A stretch of DNA of 64,000 nt from Hyphomicrobium zavarzinii ATCC 27496 (lineage in GTDB: Bacteria > Pseudomonadota > Alphaproteobacteria > Rhizobiales > Hyphomicrobiaceae): contig NZ_KB911264.1 in NCBI RefSeq assembly GCF_000383415.1, positions 62,001 to 126,000 on the forward strand, written 5' to 3'. The notes under the pieces are model-generated. The model ran no database searches, had not been told where the DNA came from, and saw nothing but the letters and a program-made list of their open reading frames with translations. This document shows positions 8,627-17,821 of the stretch, one piece after another. Both the position numbers and the translations under genes were made by a program. Each line of letters starts with the position of its first letter. The first letter of the stretch is position 1.

Positions 8627-10177
8627 GTGAAACGGAAGATCGCCGTCATTCTCGCAGCGGACATCGCCGGCTACAGCCGCCTGATCGCCGAGGACGAGGA
8701 GGAGACCCTCCGCCGCTTCGAGGGATATCGCACCGTATTCTCCGAGTTCGTCGATCGTGGCGGCGGCCGCATCTTCAACACTGCGGGCGATGCTATCCTG
8801 GCCGAGTTTCAAAGCGCGGTAGAAGCCGTTCGCTGCGCCGTGGACGTGCAGGAGAGCCTCAAAGCCCGCAATCTTGCCTATCCGCCCAGCCGCCACATGA
8901 ACTTCCGCATCGGCATCACCATCGGCGACGTGGTGGAGCGCGAGGGCGGCGATCTCCTGGGCGACGGCGTGAACATCGCAGCGCGCCTCGAATCGGTTGC
9001 CCCTCCTGGCGGCATCTGCGTCTCACGCTCGGTCCACGAGGCCGTCGCCAGCAAGATGGCGCTGCGCTTTTCCGATGCCGGCCCCCAGTCCCTGAAAAAC
9101 ATTCCGGAGCGTGTTCACGCCTACACGCTCGCGCTGGAGGAAAGCCACCCCGGCACCGTCGTCATGCAGAACGCAGGCGGCGGCGAGGCACCGCCTGCCG
9201 CCGCGCAAAAGTCCGCTGTCCCTGCCGCGGACCGCCAGTCCCATCTGATCTCCGCCGGGCTCGCGGTTCTCGCCATCGCGCTTGCAGGCGCCTATGCCTA
9301 CGAATACCTGCCGGACTCGGTGCGTGAAACCATCGGCCTCGAGACCAGGCAGCCTCAACCCGCACCAGTGGCGGAAACACCCGCACCGTCTGCCGGCCCG
9401 ACTGTGGCAGCCACACCGCAACCCGAGCCCGCCGCGACGCCTGCACCCGTGGCGCCCGAAAAGACCGAGCCGCCACCACCTCCCGAGCCCAAGCGGGCGG
9501 AGAAGCCACAGGAGACGACGCCCTCCGAGGTCGAGAAACAGGTGGAGGCAGCCCTCAACGCGCCCTCGTCCGGGACTACCGATAGCGAACAGAAGCGGCC
9601 GAACCCGCTCGCCTCGCGCTACGTTCTCACGCGCCAATGGAACGACTGTCACGAGAGCACCAATGCCGATGTGGCCGCGGACGCCTGCAAAGGGCTCCTC
9701 GAATCCGGCGGCCTCAACGACGACGATCAGGCTACCGTCCGCTACAAGCTGGGCCGTGCGCTTCGCGACAAGGGTGAACCGGACCAGGCCATCGAGAGCT
9801 ACGATCGCTCCATCGCCTTGAAGCCGACGGCCGACGCCTACAATCATCGCGGCATCGCCTACTTCGACAAGAGCGACTACGCGAAGGCTATAGACGACTA
9901 CACGGCGGCACTGAAGCTAAGCCCATCGCTCGCCGAAGCCATCAACAACCGCGCCTGGACCTACTACAAGACCGGAGACCTGAACGCAGCGCTCCAGGAT
10001 GCCAACCGCGCGGTCTCGCTCGACGGGACCAAGTCCTACATCTGGGACACGCGCGGCCACATTCACGAAGCACGTGGCTCCAAGACCGCCGCCATAAGCG
10101 ACTACAAAAAAGCGCTGACGCTCGATGCCAGCGCCGAAAGCAGCGCGGAAGGGCTGCGCCGCCTCGGTGCCAACTGA
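8627..10177 (+). CDS. Class III adenylate/guanylate cyclase with transmembrane helix and TPR domain
   Basis: A 516-residue protein in three parts. Residues 1-170 are a class III nucleotidyl cyclase domain with the metal-binding aspartates in ADIAGYS (Asp12) and NTAGDA (Asp55) and the transition-state Asn/Arg pair in VNIAARLE (Asn116, Arg120). Residues about 207-226 form one membrane helix. A Pro/Ala/Glu-rich linker (about 242-300) leads to a C-terminal tetratricopeptide array (about 365-510). The topology suggests a cytosolic cyclase linked to a periplasmic TPR scaffold, as in many rhizobial multi-cyclase families. The GTG start at 8627 puts the cyclase domain right at the N-terminus. Whether cAMP or cGMP is made cannot be decided. 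It converges on an exported caspase-like gene, with a shared terminator between. Confidence 0.92.
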   Translation: MKRKIAVILAADIAGYSRLIAEDEEETLRRFEGYRTVFSEFVDRGGGRIFNTAGDAILAEFQSAVEAVRCAVDVQESLKARNLAYPPSRHMNFRIGITIGDVVEREGGDLLGDGVNIAARLESVAPPGGICVSRSVHEAVASKMALRFSDAGPQSLKNIPERVHAYTLALEESHPGTVVMQNAGGGEAPPAAAQKSAVPAADRQSHLISAGLAVLAIALAGAYAYEYLPDSVRETIGLETRQPQPAPVAETPAPSAGPTVAATPQPEPAATPAPVAPEKTEPPPPPEPKRAEKPQETTPSEVEKQVEAALNAPSSGTTDSEQKRPNPLASRYVLTRQWNDCHESTNADVAADACKGLLESGGLNDDDQATVRYKLGRALRDKGEPDQAIESYDRSIALKPTADAYNHRGIAYFDKSDYAKAIDDYTAALKLSPSLAEAINNRAWTYYKTGDLNAALQDANRAVSLDGTKSYIWDTRGHIHEARGSKTAAISDYKKALTLDASAESSAEGLRRLGAN

Positions 10178-10210
10178 GCGGGCCCCACCGGCGTACCTTT
10201 CGCCACCAAA

Positions 10211-10237
10211 AAATGCGGGCCCTTCGAGCCCGCATTT
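10211..10237. terminator. Bidirectional terminator between cyclase-TPR and caspase-like genes
   Basis: AAATGCGGGC (10211-10220) pairs with GCCCGCATTT (10228-10237) around a 7-base loop. A-tracts precede and T-rich bases follow, so it can serve both convergent genes. Confidence 0.8.
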
Positions 10238-10265
10238 GTATGTTCGCTTGACGCTTGGAGAGCGA

Positions 10266-11285
10266 TCAGAGCCCTGCGCCGACGCCCACGCCGAGACCCG
10301 GAGGCGGTCCGCTGCGGCGTGCTGATCTCGGCGCTCCGCCACCACCGCCGGCGTTCTTGTTGCGGCGAGGAGCCTGGGCGTTTTTGCCTGAGCCCGACCC
10401 TGAATCCTTATAGGTCGGCAACAGCGGAGCGGCCATCCCCGGCGCAGTCGGCGTGAAGTAGTAGACGTCGGTCAGCGCGCTTTCTTCCCAGGGGATCTGC
10501 CGGCCGTTCGTCTCGTTTTGCACGTCGAGACGAACCTTGATCATCATCTGGTGCACGTCGACGCCCTTGGTGCCGAGGTGCTTCAGCAGCGCCTTGGTGA
10601 ACGGGCTGTTGCGCCCGCCACCGTCATCCGAAACGTTGTTTGGCTGCGTGGCATACGCGCGGAAAATGCCCGACGCGCCACTCGTCGACGGCACGTTCAC
10701 CTTGGTCATGCCGCGGCTGAACGACAGCGAGCGCAGCTTTCGCGTCTCGCCGTCCTGCGCAACGATCTGCAGACCCAGTTCCTCGCGGGACGGCGTGTTG
10801 CGGCACGCGTCCAGGAAAATCATGCCGAGCTTGGCCTTCTGCAACGGCTCGATCACCGCAGAGATGTTGACGAGGTTCTTGTCGAGCGCGTCCTTGCTCT
10901 GCGACTCGTCCTGAACCTGGATCTCGCCCGGCATGTCGACGGGGATCAGGAAATTCTCGCCGCTGAGCGAGATGCCGTGGCCCGCATAGAAGAACAGGCC
11001 TTCGTCTCCAGGCTTCAACTCGTCTGAGAACTTCTTGAAGGCCTCGTGCATCTGGTCGCGCGTGAGGTTCGTCCCCAACATCACGTCGAACGACAGGTTC
11101 CGAAGCTTCTCGGCCACGTCCGTCGCGTCGTTCTGCGGGTTCGTAAGCTCCGCCACGTGTTGATACGTGGAGTTGCCGATCACCAGAGCCAGACGCCGGC
11201 CGGCAGCATCTGCCGGCACGGCAAACGACATGACGGCGGCAAGCGCCACCGACAGGACGGAAAGGTGTACGGTGCTCGCGCGCAT
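10266..11285 (-). CDS. Exported caspase-family (peptidase C14-like) protein
   Basis: A 339-residue protein with a Sec signal peptide (residues 1 to about 28, ending PADA|AG) and a caspase p20-like domain. The catalytic dyad is visible: His103 in FYAGHG and Cys161 in FLDACRN. The start RLALVIGNSTYQHVAEL is typical of bacterial metacaspase-like proteins. The region after about residue 265 is low-complexity and Gly/Arg/Ser rich. Family members cleave after basic residues or act as scaffolds; the substrate here is unknown. The gene follows an OmpA-domain gene by 38 bases on the same strand, so the two are probably co-transcribed. It converges on the cyclase-TPR gene. The periplasmic location is inferred from the signal peptide. 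Confidence 0.9.
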   Translation of the reverse strand: MRASTVHLSVLSVALAAVMSFAVPADAAGRRLALVIGNSTYQHVAELTNPQNDATDVAEKLRNLSFDVMLGTNLTRDQMHEAFKKFSDELKPGDEGLFFYAGHGISLSGENFLIPVDMPGEIQVQDESQSKDALDKNLVNISAVIEPLQKAKLGMIFLDACRNTPSREELGLQIVAQDGETRKLRSLSFSRGMTKVNVPSTSGASGIFRAYATQPNNVSDDGGGRNSPFTKALLKHLGTKGVDVHQMMIKVRLDVQNETNGRQIPWEESALTDVYYFTPTAPGMAAPLLPTYKDSGSGSGKNAQAPRRNKNAGGGGGAPRSARRSGPPPGLGVGVGAGL

Positions 11286-11323
11286 GGCACTATCCTTCCA
11301 GTTGGAAAATCAGATCAGCGCCC

Positions 11324-12007
11324 TTACTGAGCGGGGTCGCTGATCGGCTTGCTCGCCGAAGCCGCCTTGGCGTCCGTCAGGTTCACGATCTGCACCCGGC
11401 GGTTGACGCTGGCGTAGGGCGAGGCCTTGTCCTTGAGATGCTCGGCTCCGTATCCCACGACCGTGAGGTCGCCGGTCGGAATGTTGAACTTGTCGTTGAG
11501 ATACTTGCGAACCGAATCCGCACGGCGCTCGGAGAGCGTCTGGTTGTACTCCGAACGTCCCTTGGCATCGGTGTGCCCCGCCACCATGATCGACGCACCC
11601 TTGAGTGAGTCGTCCTGGAGCGCGGTGCCGAGGGCATCGAGCGACGCCTTCGAGCGGCTCGAGATCGTGGCCGAGTTGAAATCGAAATAGATCACGAAAT
11701 CGAGCGAAGGCTTGTCGCTGACCGCCTTGGCGAGTTCCTCGCGCTCAGGGACGGAAAGCCCGCGGCTGGCGGCCTTGGTTTTGAGATCGTCGATGACCTT
11801 CGCGCGCTCGACCTCGGCCTGCGTCGGCTTGACGGAAAGCCCGCGCGTCTTGCGCGGCTTCAGGGCATCGATGATCTGCTGAACCGACGGAGAGCCGGCC
11901 TGATCGGCAGATGCGACGTTGATGGGCCCGGATGCGCTGACGGAAAGCGCGAAAATAGCGAGAGCACTAAGTGAAAAGGCTCTCGATCGAAATGAAAGAG
12001 ACGACAT
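11324..12007 (-). CDS. OmpA-family peptidoglycan-associated protein
   Basis: A 227-residue protein with an N-terminal signal peptide and a C-terminal OmpA/MotB peptidoglycan-binding domain. Visible motifs are FVIYFDFNSATI, AGHTDAKGRSEYNQTLSERR and VNRRVQI, which carry the residues that bind diaminopimelate. A charged middle segment (about residues 55-100) links the two. ATG at 12007 follows an AGGAGG ribosome-binding site and starts a proper signal sequence; an upstream in-frame extension to 12247 crosses a terminator and is rejected. It is followed closely by the exported caspase-like gene, so both are likely cell-envelope partners. Confidence 0.9.
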   Translation of the reverse strand: MSSLSFRSRAFSLSALAIFALSVSASGPINVASADQAGSPSVQQIIDALKPRKTRGLSVKPTQAEVERAKVIDDLKTKAASRGLSVPEREELAKAVSDKPSLDFVIYFDFNSATISSRSKASLDALGTALQDDSLKGASIMVAGHTDAKGRSEYNQTLSERRADSVRKYLNDKFNIPTGDLTVVGYGAEHLKDKASPYASVNRRVQIVNLTDAKAASASKPISDPAQ

Positions 12008-12203
12008 CGGAACCTCCTGAAATACAGCAGCAATATACCCCGCAGGACCATTGCTGACCAGTGGCGGCAGCCACCTCGGTTGACGGATCTTACGGCGGGG
12101 GCTGTTAACCCTCCGCGCTTGATAGCCAAATGACCACAGCGAGTTAAGCCGGTCTGTTCCCTGCGATACAGGAAAGGGACGCTCGAAAAAATCGGAAACA
12201 AAA

Positions 12204-12232
12204 GAGGCGGGCATGTCGGACATGCCCGCCTC
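12204..12232 (-). terminator. Strong intrinsic terminator of the beta-barrel gene
   Basis: GAGGCGGGCATGTC (12204-12217) pairs with GACATGCCCGCCTC (12219-12232), a perfect 14-base stem. Read on the minus strand it is followed by TTTTGTTT, so it ends the beta-barrel gene upstream on that strand. Confidence 0.9.
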
Positions 12233-12263
12233 GAAAACCTTAACCAATCCGACGGGGCGGCGG

Positions 12264-13331
12264 CTACTGCAGCTTGATCGAGACGCCCAGGCGCCCGCCG
12301 AAGGTGCTCTCGTCGGACGAGAACTCGGTGTAGCCGGCCGCGCCGTAAGTCAGGATCCCCTGCACATAGTCGAAGCCGACCTCGACCTTGCCGAAATCGT
12401 TTGCCTGCTCGAACTCGGCAACGAAGTCGCCCTTCACCTTGATGTCCTCGTCGAACACGTTCTTGTACGAGGCGAGGATGTAGGGCCGCATGGTGCCACC
12501 ATTGTAATCGAACACGGTGAACAGGGTGCCCGTGATCGAGCCGCTCCAAGCTTCGCTCACGCCCTTGATCGTACCGAGGCCGTTGGCGAACGCGAAGCGG
12601 TCGGTATGGATGTCGTAGTGGCCGAGGGCGCCGCGCAGGTCGAACTTCCAGCCGTTACCAGGCCAATCGAACGTGTAACCCATCACGCTGTTCGAGAAGT
12701 AACCCGAGAGATCGTAAGAGTAGCGGCCGCCGGAGAGGCTATCGATAGCATCGGCATCGCCCGAGACCCCGATGATGAGCGTCATGCTGTAGAACGAACC
12801 CTGGCTCCACAGATAGCTGCCGCCGTAGATGAAGGCGTCGATGTCGGTCTTGCCTGCGGTCACGTCACCAGGCGCCCGATCCAGATCGAGCGACAGGCGA
12901 TTGTAACCGAGCAGGCCGTTGACCCTGACCTTGCCGCCGAAATAGGTGCCGGGCAGGTCGTAGCTGCCGTTCGCGAAAACCGAACCTTCGTCGATCTCGA
13001 AGCCGTTCGTGCGGATCCCGGTGCTTTTCTCGGTGAGGCCGTCATGCTCAGTATGGCGCAGACGTCCCGTCGGGCTCGTGAAGCCGCCAAATCCGATGTT
13101 GAGCTGCTGCTGAACGAAGCCTTCGCCGATCGCCGAGAGATTGGCGCCAACGGCCGAGGTACCGGAGGCGGATTCGTTACACTCCGAGTAGGCCGACACG
13201 TAGCTGCCGCTGAAGGTATCGTAATAGTAGCAGGGCGACTGAGCCTGAGCACTTCCGGGCGCCATGGCCGCACTCGCCGCAACAAGGGCGAACAAGCCGG
13301 TAATGGACCATTTGAAACGGATATACGTCAT
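12264..13331 (-). CDS. Outer-membrane beta-barrel protein (autotransporter-barrel-like)
   Basis: A 355-residue protein with a Sec signal peptide (cleavage near AQAQ, residue 30). After it, alternating amphipathic strands rich in Gly, Tyr and aromatic residues suggest an outer-membrane barrel, for example GTYFGGKVRVNGLLGYNRLS and GNGWKFDLRGALGHYDIHTD. The last residues (GVSIKLQ) resemble a final beta-strand but lack the usual terminal Phe. A Cys pair near the mature N-terminus (CYYYDTFSG... CNES) may form a disulfide. It resembles autotransporter translocator barrels without a large passenger. Function is not recognised. A strong terminator follows it. Confidence 0.7.
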   Translation of the reverse strand: MTYIRFKWSITGLFALVAASAAMAPGSAQAQSPCYYYDTFSGSYVSAYSECNESASGTSAVGANLSAIGEGFVQQQLNIGFGGFTSPTGRLRHTEHDGLTEKSTGIRTNGFEIDEGSVFANGSYDLPGTYFGGKVRVNGLLGYNRLSLDLDRAPGDVTAGKTDIDAFIYGGSYLWSQGSFYSMTLIIGVSGDADAIDSLSGGRYSYDLSGYFSNSVMGYTFDWPGNGWKFDLRGALGHYDIHTDRFAFANGLGTIKGVSEAWSGSITGTLFTVFDYNGGTMRPYILASYKNVFDEDIKVKGDFVAEFEQANDFGKVEVGFDYVQGILTYGAAGYTEFSSDESTFGGRLGVSIKLQ

Positions 13332-13857
13332 CGGCCAATCCCCAAAATCATCAATCGTGCAATATCAGCAAATCTCAAACAGACGCGTAGCCTGATTCTC
13401 GCAAATCAACGCCCCCATTGAGAAGACGGCAGACGGATACGGTAACGATTCGAAAACTTCTGTTGCGCAACGGCAACCGGTAATGCCCACCGATTACGCA
13501 CCGACATAGGAAAACCCGGCAAAACGGCCGCAATCCAAGCCGATGGCGACGTCTATCGTGTTCAAGGTTATGCACAGAGGTTGCGGACGCCAGGGACCCT
13601 GCGGCCTTATTCGGCATATTCGGGCCGCCCCCCTCCCGGCGAGTGGCGCCATGGAGGGCGGGGTGAAATTGGACCCCTGGCGCTCCGCGAGTGTACGGCA
13701 TCGCAGCGCGACCCGATACGGCAACCCGCGCCCTCAACGCTCGGAAAAACCACGGGACAGCGCGAAGCCTCACTCCGGCGCCCATCGAGAATCGCGCTAG
13801 CCTCCAGGCATCCGAGAGTTCACGTTCCGCCGGCCGCTCGCCGCCCAGGATTTCTTC
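13332..13857. other. 526-base intergenic gap upstream of recQ
   Basis: No convincing gene is seen. The gap separates the divergent barrel gene and recQ and must hold both promoters. The half near the barrel gene is AT-richer. It contains a 10-base palindrome GTTGCGCAAC at 13462-13471 and a single DnaA-box-like TTATGCACA at 13568-13576. Minus-strand open frames across it are low-complexity and extend into recQ, so they look like shadows. Confidence 0.5.
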
Positions 13858-16050
13858 ATGCCGCCTGCCGCCCTGCGGAAAAAGCCGTCGCTTGCCCCCC
13901 TCGCACCCGCGCCGAGCCTCGCCGAGGCGCAGCACGTGCTCGAGGAGGTATTCGGCTACACGAGCTTCCGCCCCCACCAGGCCGACATCATCGAAACCCT
14001 CGTTGGCGGCGGCGACGTCCTCGCACTGATGCCGACAGGCGGCGGCAAGTCACTTTGCTATCAGATCCCTGCGCTCGTGCGGCGCGGCACCGGCCTCGTG
14101 GTGTCACCTCTCATCGCCTTGATGCAGGACCAGGTGGACGCCCTCAAGGAAGCGGGCGTCAGGGCGGCCTTCCTCAACTCCTCGCAGGACCGTAGCCAGC
14201 AGGACGCCATCGAGCGCCAGCTCGTTACCGGCGAGCTGGACCTCCTGTACGTGGCCCCCGAGCGCCTCGTGCAGGACCGCACCCTCCGCCTTCTCGATCG
14301 CGCGACCATCGCGCTGTTCGCCATCGATGAAGCGCACTGCGTCTCCCAGTGGGGACACGATTTCCGCCCAGAGTACCGCCAGCTCAAGGTGCTGGCCGAG
14401 CGCTTTCCGAACACGCCCCGCATCGCGCTCACCGCCACCGCCGACGACCGCACGCGGGAGGAGATAGCGAGCGAGCTCCGGCTCGAGAACGCCCGCCGCT
14501 TCGTCGCGAGCTTCGATCGCCCCAATATCCGCTACACCATCGCCGAGATGGGCTCCATCAGCGCGCGCGAGCGGCTCTGGTCGTTCATCGAGTCCGAACA
14601 CCCAAACGACGCCGGCATCGTCTACTGCCTTTCCCGCAAGATGGTGGAGGAGACGGCCGCCTGGCTCACCCGCAAAGGACGCACCGCACTCGCCTATCAC
14701 GCGGGCCTGGAGCCCGAGGTGCGCCGCGCAGCGCAGGAGCGCTTCCTGAAGGACGACGGCATCGTCATCGTGGCGACCATCGCTTTCGGCATGGGCATCG
14801 ACAAGCCCGACGTCCGCTTCGTCGCCCACCTCAATCTGCCCCGCTCCATGGAGGCTTACTACCAGGAGACCGGACGCGCGGGCCGCGACGGAGAGCCGGC
14901 CAACACCTGGCTCGCCTACGGCATGCAGGACATCGTCCAGCAGACGCAATGGATCGCGAGCAGCGAAGGATCCGACCTCTTCAAACGCGCCCAGCGCCAA
15001 AAGCTCGATGCCCTCGTCGGCCTCTGCGAAGCCGCGTCCTGCCGCCGCCAGCTCATTCTCTCCTACTTCGGCGAGACCGGTTCGCCCCCCTGCGGAAATT
15101 GCGACAACTGCCTCAACCCGCCGCAAACGGTCGACGGCACGGTGCCCGCGCAGATGGCGCTCTCCACCGTCTACCGCACCGGACAGAATTTCGGCGTCGC
15201 TTATCTGATCGACGTGCTGATCGGCAAGGAGAACGAGCGCGCCTACCGCAACGGCCACGACCGCTTGTCCGTTTGGGGCATTGGCAAGGACACTGACGCC
15301 TCGGTCTGGCGCAGCCTGTTCCGCCAGCTCACAGCCCTCGGCTACCTGGCGTCCGACGACGAGGGTCACGGCACGCTTCAGCTCACCGAGAAGGCGCGCC
15401 CACTGCTCCGCGGCGAGGAGCGGTTCCTGCAACGTCTCGCGCCGACGAAAGAGCGGAAAACAAAAGGCAAGGGCAGCTCCGCTGCAACCCAGAAGGTGGA
15501 TGCGGCCGACCGGCCGCTTTACGACGCCCTGCGCGCGCTCCGCCTCCGTCTCGCGACAGAGGCCAAGCTTCCGCCTTACGTCATCTGCCACGACACCACG
15601 CTGCTCGAGCTTGCCACCCAGCGCCCTGCCGACGAGGAGGGCCTGCACGGCATCACCGGCCTCGGAGCAAGCAAGATCAAGCGCTACGGCAAGGCGTTCC
15701 TGGAAACGGTCTCCGCCTTCCGCCCGAACCCGGTGCTGAACAACCGGCTCTCGCCGACCATCAACCAGACGCTCGCGTTGCATCTCGCAGGCCGCAGCGC
15801 GGACGAGATCGCCGCCGAGCGCGGCCTTGATGTCGGCACCGTCTACACCCATTTTGCCGAGGCCATCGAAGCCGGCGTCGTCTCAATGAGCGACGTGCTC
15901 GATCTCGAGCCCGAGGATCTCGACGAGATCCATGGCGTGTTCGAGCGGCTCGGCACCGTGGACAGCGGAAAGCTTGGCCCCGCCCACGCCGCCCTCGACG
16001 GCCGTTTCAACTACGGTGTCCTGAAATGCCTCCTGGCCGAGCTCGCTTAA
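13858..16050 (+). CDS. recQ: ATP-dependent DNA helicase RecQ
   Basis: A 730-residue superfamily 2 3'-5' DNA helicase for recombination and fork repair. Motifs run in order: the RecQ motif 0 ([10 protein letters not shown], about 32-41), Walker A TGGGKS (Lys64), DEAH box (157-160) with [13 protein letters not shown], and motif VI near [13 protein letters not shown] zinc-binding region (C...C...CGNCDNC, about 390-420) and a winged-helix RQC domain follow. An HRDC domain lies around residues 545-620. A C-terminal helix-turn-helix-like segment ([17 protein letters not shown]) is also present, as in many alphaproteobacterial RecQs. The length exceeds E. coli RecQ (about 610) because of these C-terminal parts. 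ATG at 13858 has only a weak ribosome-binding site. Confidence 0.96.
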   Translation: MPPAALRKKPSLAPLAPAPSLAEAQHVLEEVFGYTSFRPHQADIIETLVGGGDVLALMPTGGGKSLCYQIPALVRRGTGLVVSPLIALMQDQVDALKEAGVRAAFLNSSQDRSQQDAIERQLVTGELDLLYVAPERLVQDRTLRLLDRATIALFAIDEAHCVSQWGHDFRPEYRQLKVLAERFPNTPRIALTATADDRTREEIASELRLENARRFVASFDRPNIRYTIAEMGSISARERLWSFIESEHPNDAGIVYCLSRKMVEETAAWLTRKGRTALAYHAGLEPEVRRAAQERFLKDDGIVIVATIAFGMGIDKPDVRFVAHLNLPRSMEAYYQETGRAGRDGEPANTWLAYGMQDIVQQTQWIASSEGSDLFKRAQRQKLDALVGLCEAASCRRQLILSYFGETGSPPCGNCDNCLNPPQTVDGTVPAQMALSTVYRTGQNFGVAYLIDVLIGKENERAYRNGHDRLSVWGIGKDTDASVWRSLFRQLTALGYLASDDEGHGTLQLTEKARPLLRGEERFLQRLAPTKERKTKGKGSSAATQKVDAADRPLYDALRALRLRLATEAKLPPYVICHDTTLLELATQRPADEEGLHGITGLGASKIKRYGKAFLETVSAFRPNPVLNNRLSPTINQTLALHLAGRSADEIAAERGLDVGTVYTHFAEAIEAGVVSMSDVLDLEPEDLDEIHGVFERLGTVDSGKLGPAHAALDGRFNYGVLKCLLAELA

Positions 16051-16139
16051 ATCGCGCCGAAAGAGGGATTCTCGCTTTCCGGCCAAACGGTGCTATAGAG
16101 CCCGGCAAACCGCTATTCTGAGCAGGACTCAGCAAATTA

Positions 16140-17789
16140 ATGAATGAAAACAGTGTGGCAGACACGCCCTCGCCCCAGGGAGAGGCCGCGTCGGCACCAT
16201 CCGCGAAGACTTCCGGGTCCGAAGGCCAGAAGCTCGCCACCGAGATCAACCGCCGCCGCACGTTCGCGATCATCTCGCATCCGGACGCCGGCAAGACGAC
16301 TCTCACCGAAAAGCTGCTGCTGTTCGGCGGCGCAATCCAGCTCGCGGGCCAGGTGAAAGCCAAGAAGGACGGACGCGCAACCCGCTCCGACTGGATGGCA
16401 ATCGAAAAGGCACGCGGCATCTCCGTCGCGACCTCGGTGATGACGTTCGAGTACGGCGGCGCCGTCTTCAACCTGCTCGACACGCCCGGTCACGAGGACT
16501 TCTCCGACGACACCTACCGCACGCTGACCGCTGTCGACAGCGCGATCATGGTGATCGACGCCGCGCGCGGCATCGAGACCCGCACGCGCAAACTGTTCGA
16601 AATCTGCCGCATGCGCGACATCCCGATCGTCACCTTCGTCAACAAGATGGACCGCGAAAGCCGCGACCCGCTCGATCTTCTCGACGAGATCGAGAAGATG
16701 CTGGCGCTCGACACCGCGCCGATGGTCTGGCCGATCGGCCAGGGTCGCGAGTTCCGCGGCACCTACGATCTCTACCAGCCGCGCGTGCGCCGTCTCGACC
16801 AGGACTACGACGGCCAGCCCGTCACCGGCCCGAACGATCCCCTGTTCGCCGAGCTACTGGAGCCCGACGCCTACCAGCGCTGGCGCGAGGAGATAGGGCT
16901 CGCGCTCGAAGCCTGCGGCAAGTTCGATCTCGAGCAGTTCCAGCACGGCGCGCTGACGCCGGTGTACTTCGGCTCGGCGCTGAAGAACTTCGGCGTTCGT
17001 GACGTGCTCGACGCGCTCAAGACCTTTGCGCCACCGCCCCGCACGCAACATGCCGCCACGCGCGAGATCAAGGCGACGGAGCCGGCCATGACCGGCATCA
17101 TCTTCAAGATCCAGGCTAACATGGATCCCAACCACCGCGACCGCATCGCCTTCATGCGCGTCTGCTCGGGCAAGCTCTCGCGCGGAATGAAGGTGAAGCA
17201 CGTGCGCTCCGGGAAGACCATGGCGCTCTCCGCGCCGCAGTTCTTCTTCGCGCAGGATCGCTCCATCGCCGAGGAAGCCTATGCGGGAGACGTGGTGGGC
17301 ATTCCGAACCGCGGCACGTTGCGCATCGGAGACGCGCTGACCGAAGGCGAGGACATCACCTTTCTCGGTATTCCGAGCTTTGCGCCCGAGATCCTGCGCC
17401 GCATCAGGCTCGAGGACGCCATCAAGGCCAAGAAGCTCAAGGACGCGATGCGCGAGATGGCGGAGGAAGGCGTCGTGCAGGTTTTCAGCCCGCTCGACGG
17501 AACCCAGCCGGTGGTCGGCGTGATCGGTGCCCTTCAGCTCGACGTGCTGGCCGACCGCCTGACCCACGAGTACGGACTCAAGACCGATTTCGACCCGGCG
17601 CCTTGCGATGCCGTGCGCTGGATCCGCTCGAAGGATCCGGCTGCGCTCAAGAAGTTCATCGAGCAGAACCGCTCGTACATCGCCACCGATCTCGATGGCG
17701 ATTACGTCTACCTGCCGGGCTCGATTTTCACGCTCAACTACAACGCCGGCCGCAATCCCGAGGTCGAGTTCCTGGAGATCAAGTCCTGA
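16140..17789 (+). CDS. prfC: Peptide chain release factor 3
   Basis: A 549-residue translational GTPase that recycles RF1/RF2 after peptide release. The P-loop is SHPDAGKT (residues 46-53), G3 is DTPGHEDF (about 114-121), and G4 is NKMD. Switch region ARGISVATSVM and the RF3-specific C-terminal region (LQLDVLADRLTHEYG and SIFTLNYNAGRNPEVEF) are present. Length is slightly above the usual 525-530 because of a Ser/Ala-rich N-terminal tail. The start region reads ATGAATGAAA; the first ATG is in frame with the GTPase. The gene is 89 bases after recQ and converges on a membrane hydrolase gene, with a hairpin spanning both stop codons. Confidence 0.97.
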   Translation: MNENSVADTPSPQGEAASAPSAKTSGSEGQKLATEINRRRTFAIISHPDAGKTTLTEKLLLFGGAIQLAGQVKAKKDGRATRSDWMAIEKARGISVATSVMTFEYGGAVFNLLDTPGHEDFSDDTYRTLTAVDSAIMVIDAARGIETRTRKLFEICRMRDIPIVTFVNKMDRESRDPLDLLDEIEKMLALDTAPMVWPIGQGREFRGTYDLYQPRVRRLDQDYDGQPVTGPNDPLFAELLEPDAYQRWREEIGLALEACGKFDLEQFQHGALTPVYFGSALKNFGVRDVLDALKTFAPPPRTQHAATREIKATEPAMTGIIFKIQANMDPNHRDRIAFMRVCSGKLSRGMKVKHVRSGKTMALSAPQFFFAQDRSIAEEAYAGDVVGIPNRGTLRIGDALTEGEDITFLGIPSFAPEILRRIRLEDAIKAKKLKDAMREMAEEGVVQVFSPLDGTQPVVGVIGALQLDVLADRLTHEYGLKTDFDPAPCDAVRWIRSKDPAALKKFIEQNRSYIATDLDGDYVYLPGSIFTLNYNAGRNPEVEFLEIKS

Positions 17790-17821
17790 TCGCGGCCCGC
17801 ATCCCGCGGGCGGCGATCAGG
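17785..17821. terminator. Convergent hairpin overlapping both stop codons
   Basis: CCTGATCGC (17785-17793) pairs with GCGATCAGG (17813-17821), and an inner arm GGCCCGC/CGCGGGC extends the stem around a 4-base loop. The stem contains the prfC stop codon (17787-17789) and the stop codon of the convergent hydrolase gene (17817-17819). It is a compact shared terminator without a T-tract. Confidence 0.65.

Noticed and set aside
13568-13576. DnaA-box match TTATGCACA as a possible replication origin
   Set aside because: Only one box was seen in the gap, with no cluster, no AT-rich unwinding region and no dnaA, dnaN or parAB nearby.
13375-13977. 200-codon minus-strand frame upstream of recQ
   Set aside because: Runs into the recQ start region, is Arg/Gly rich and has no ribosome-binding site or domain.
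14104-15852. 582-codon minus-strand frame inside recQ
   Set aside because: Shadow of recQ in high-GC DNA; no family resemblance.
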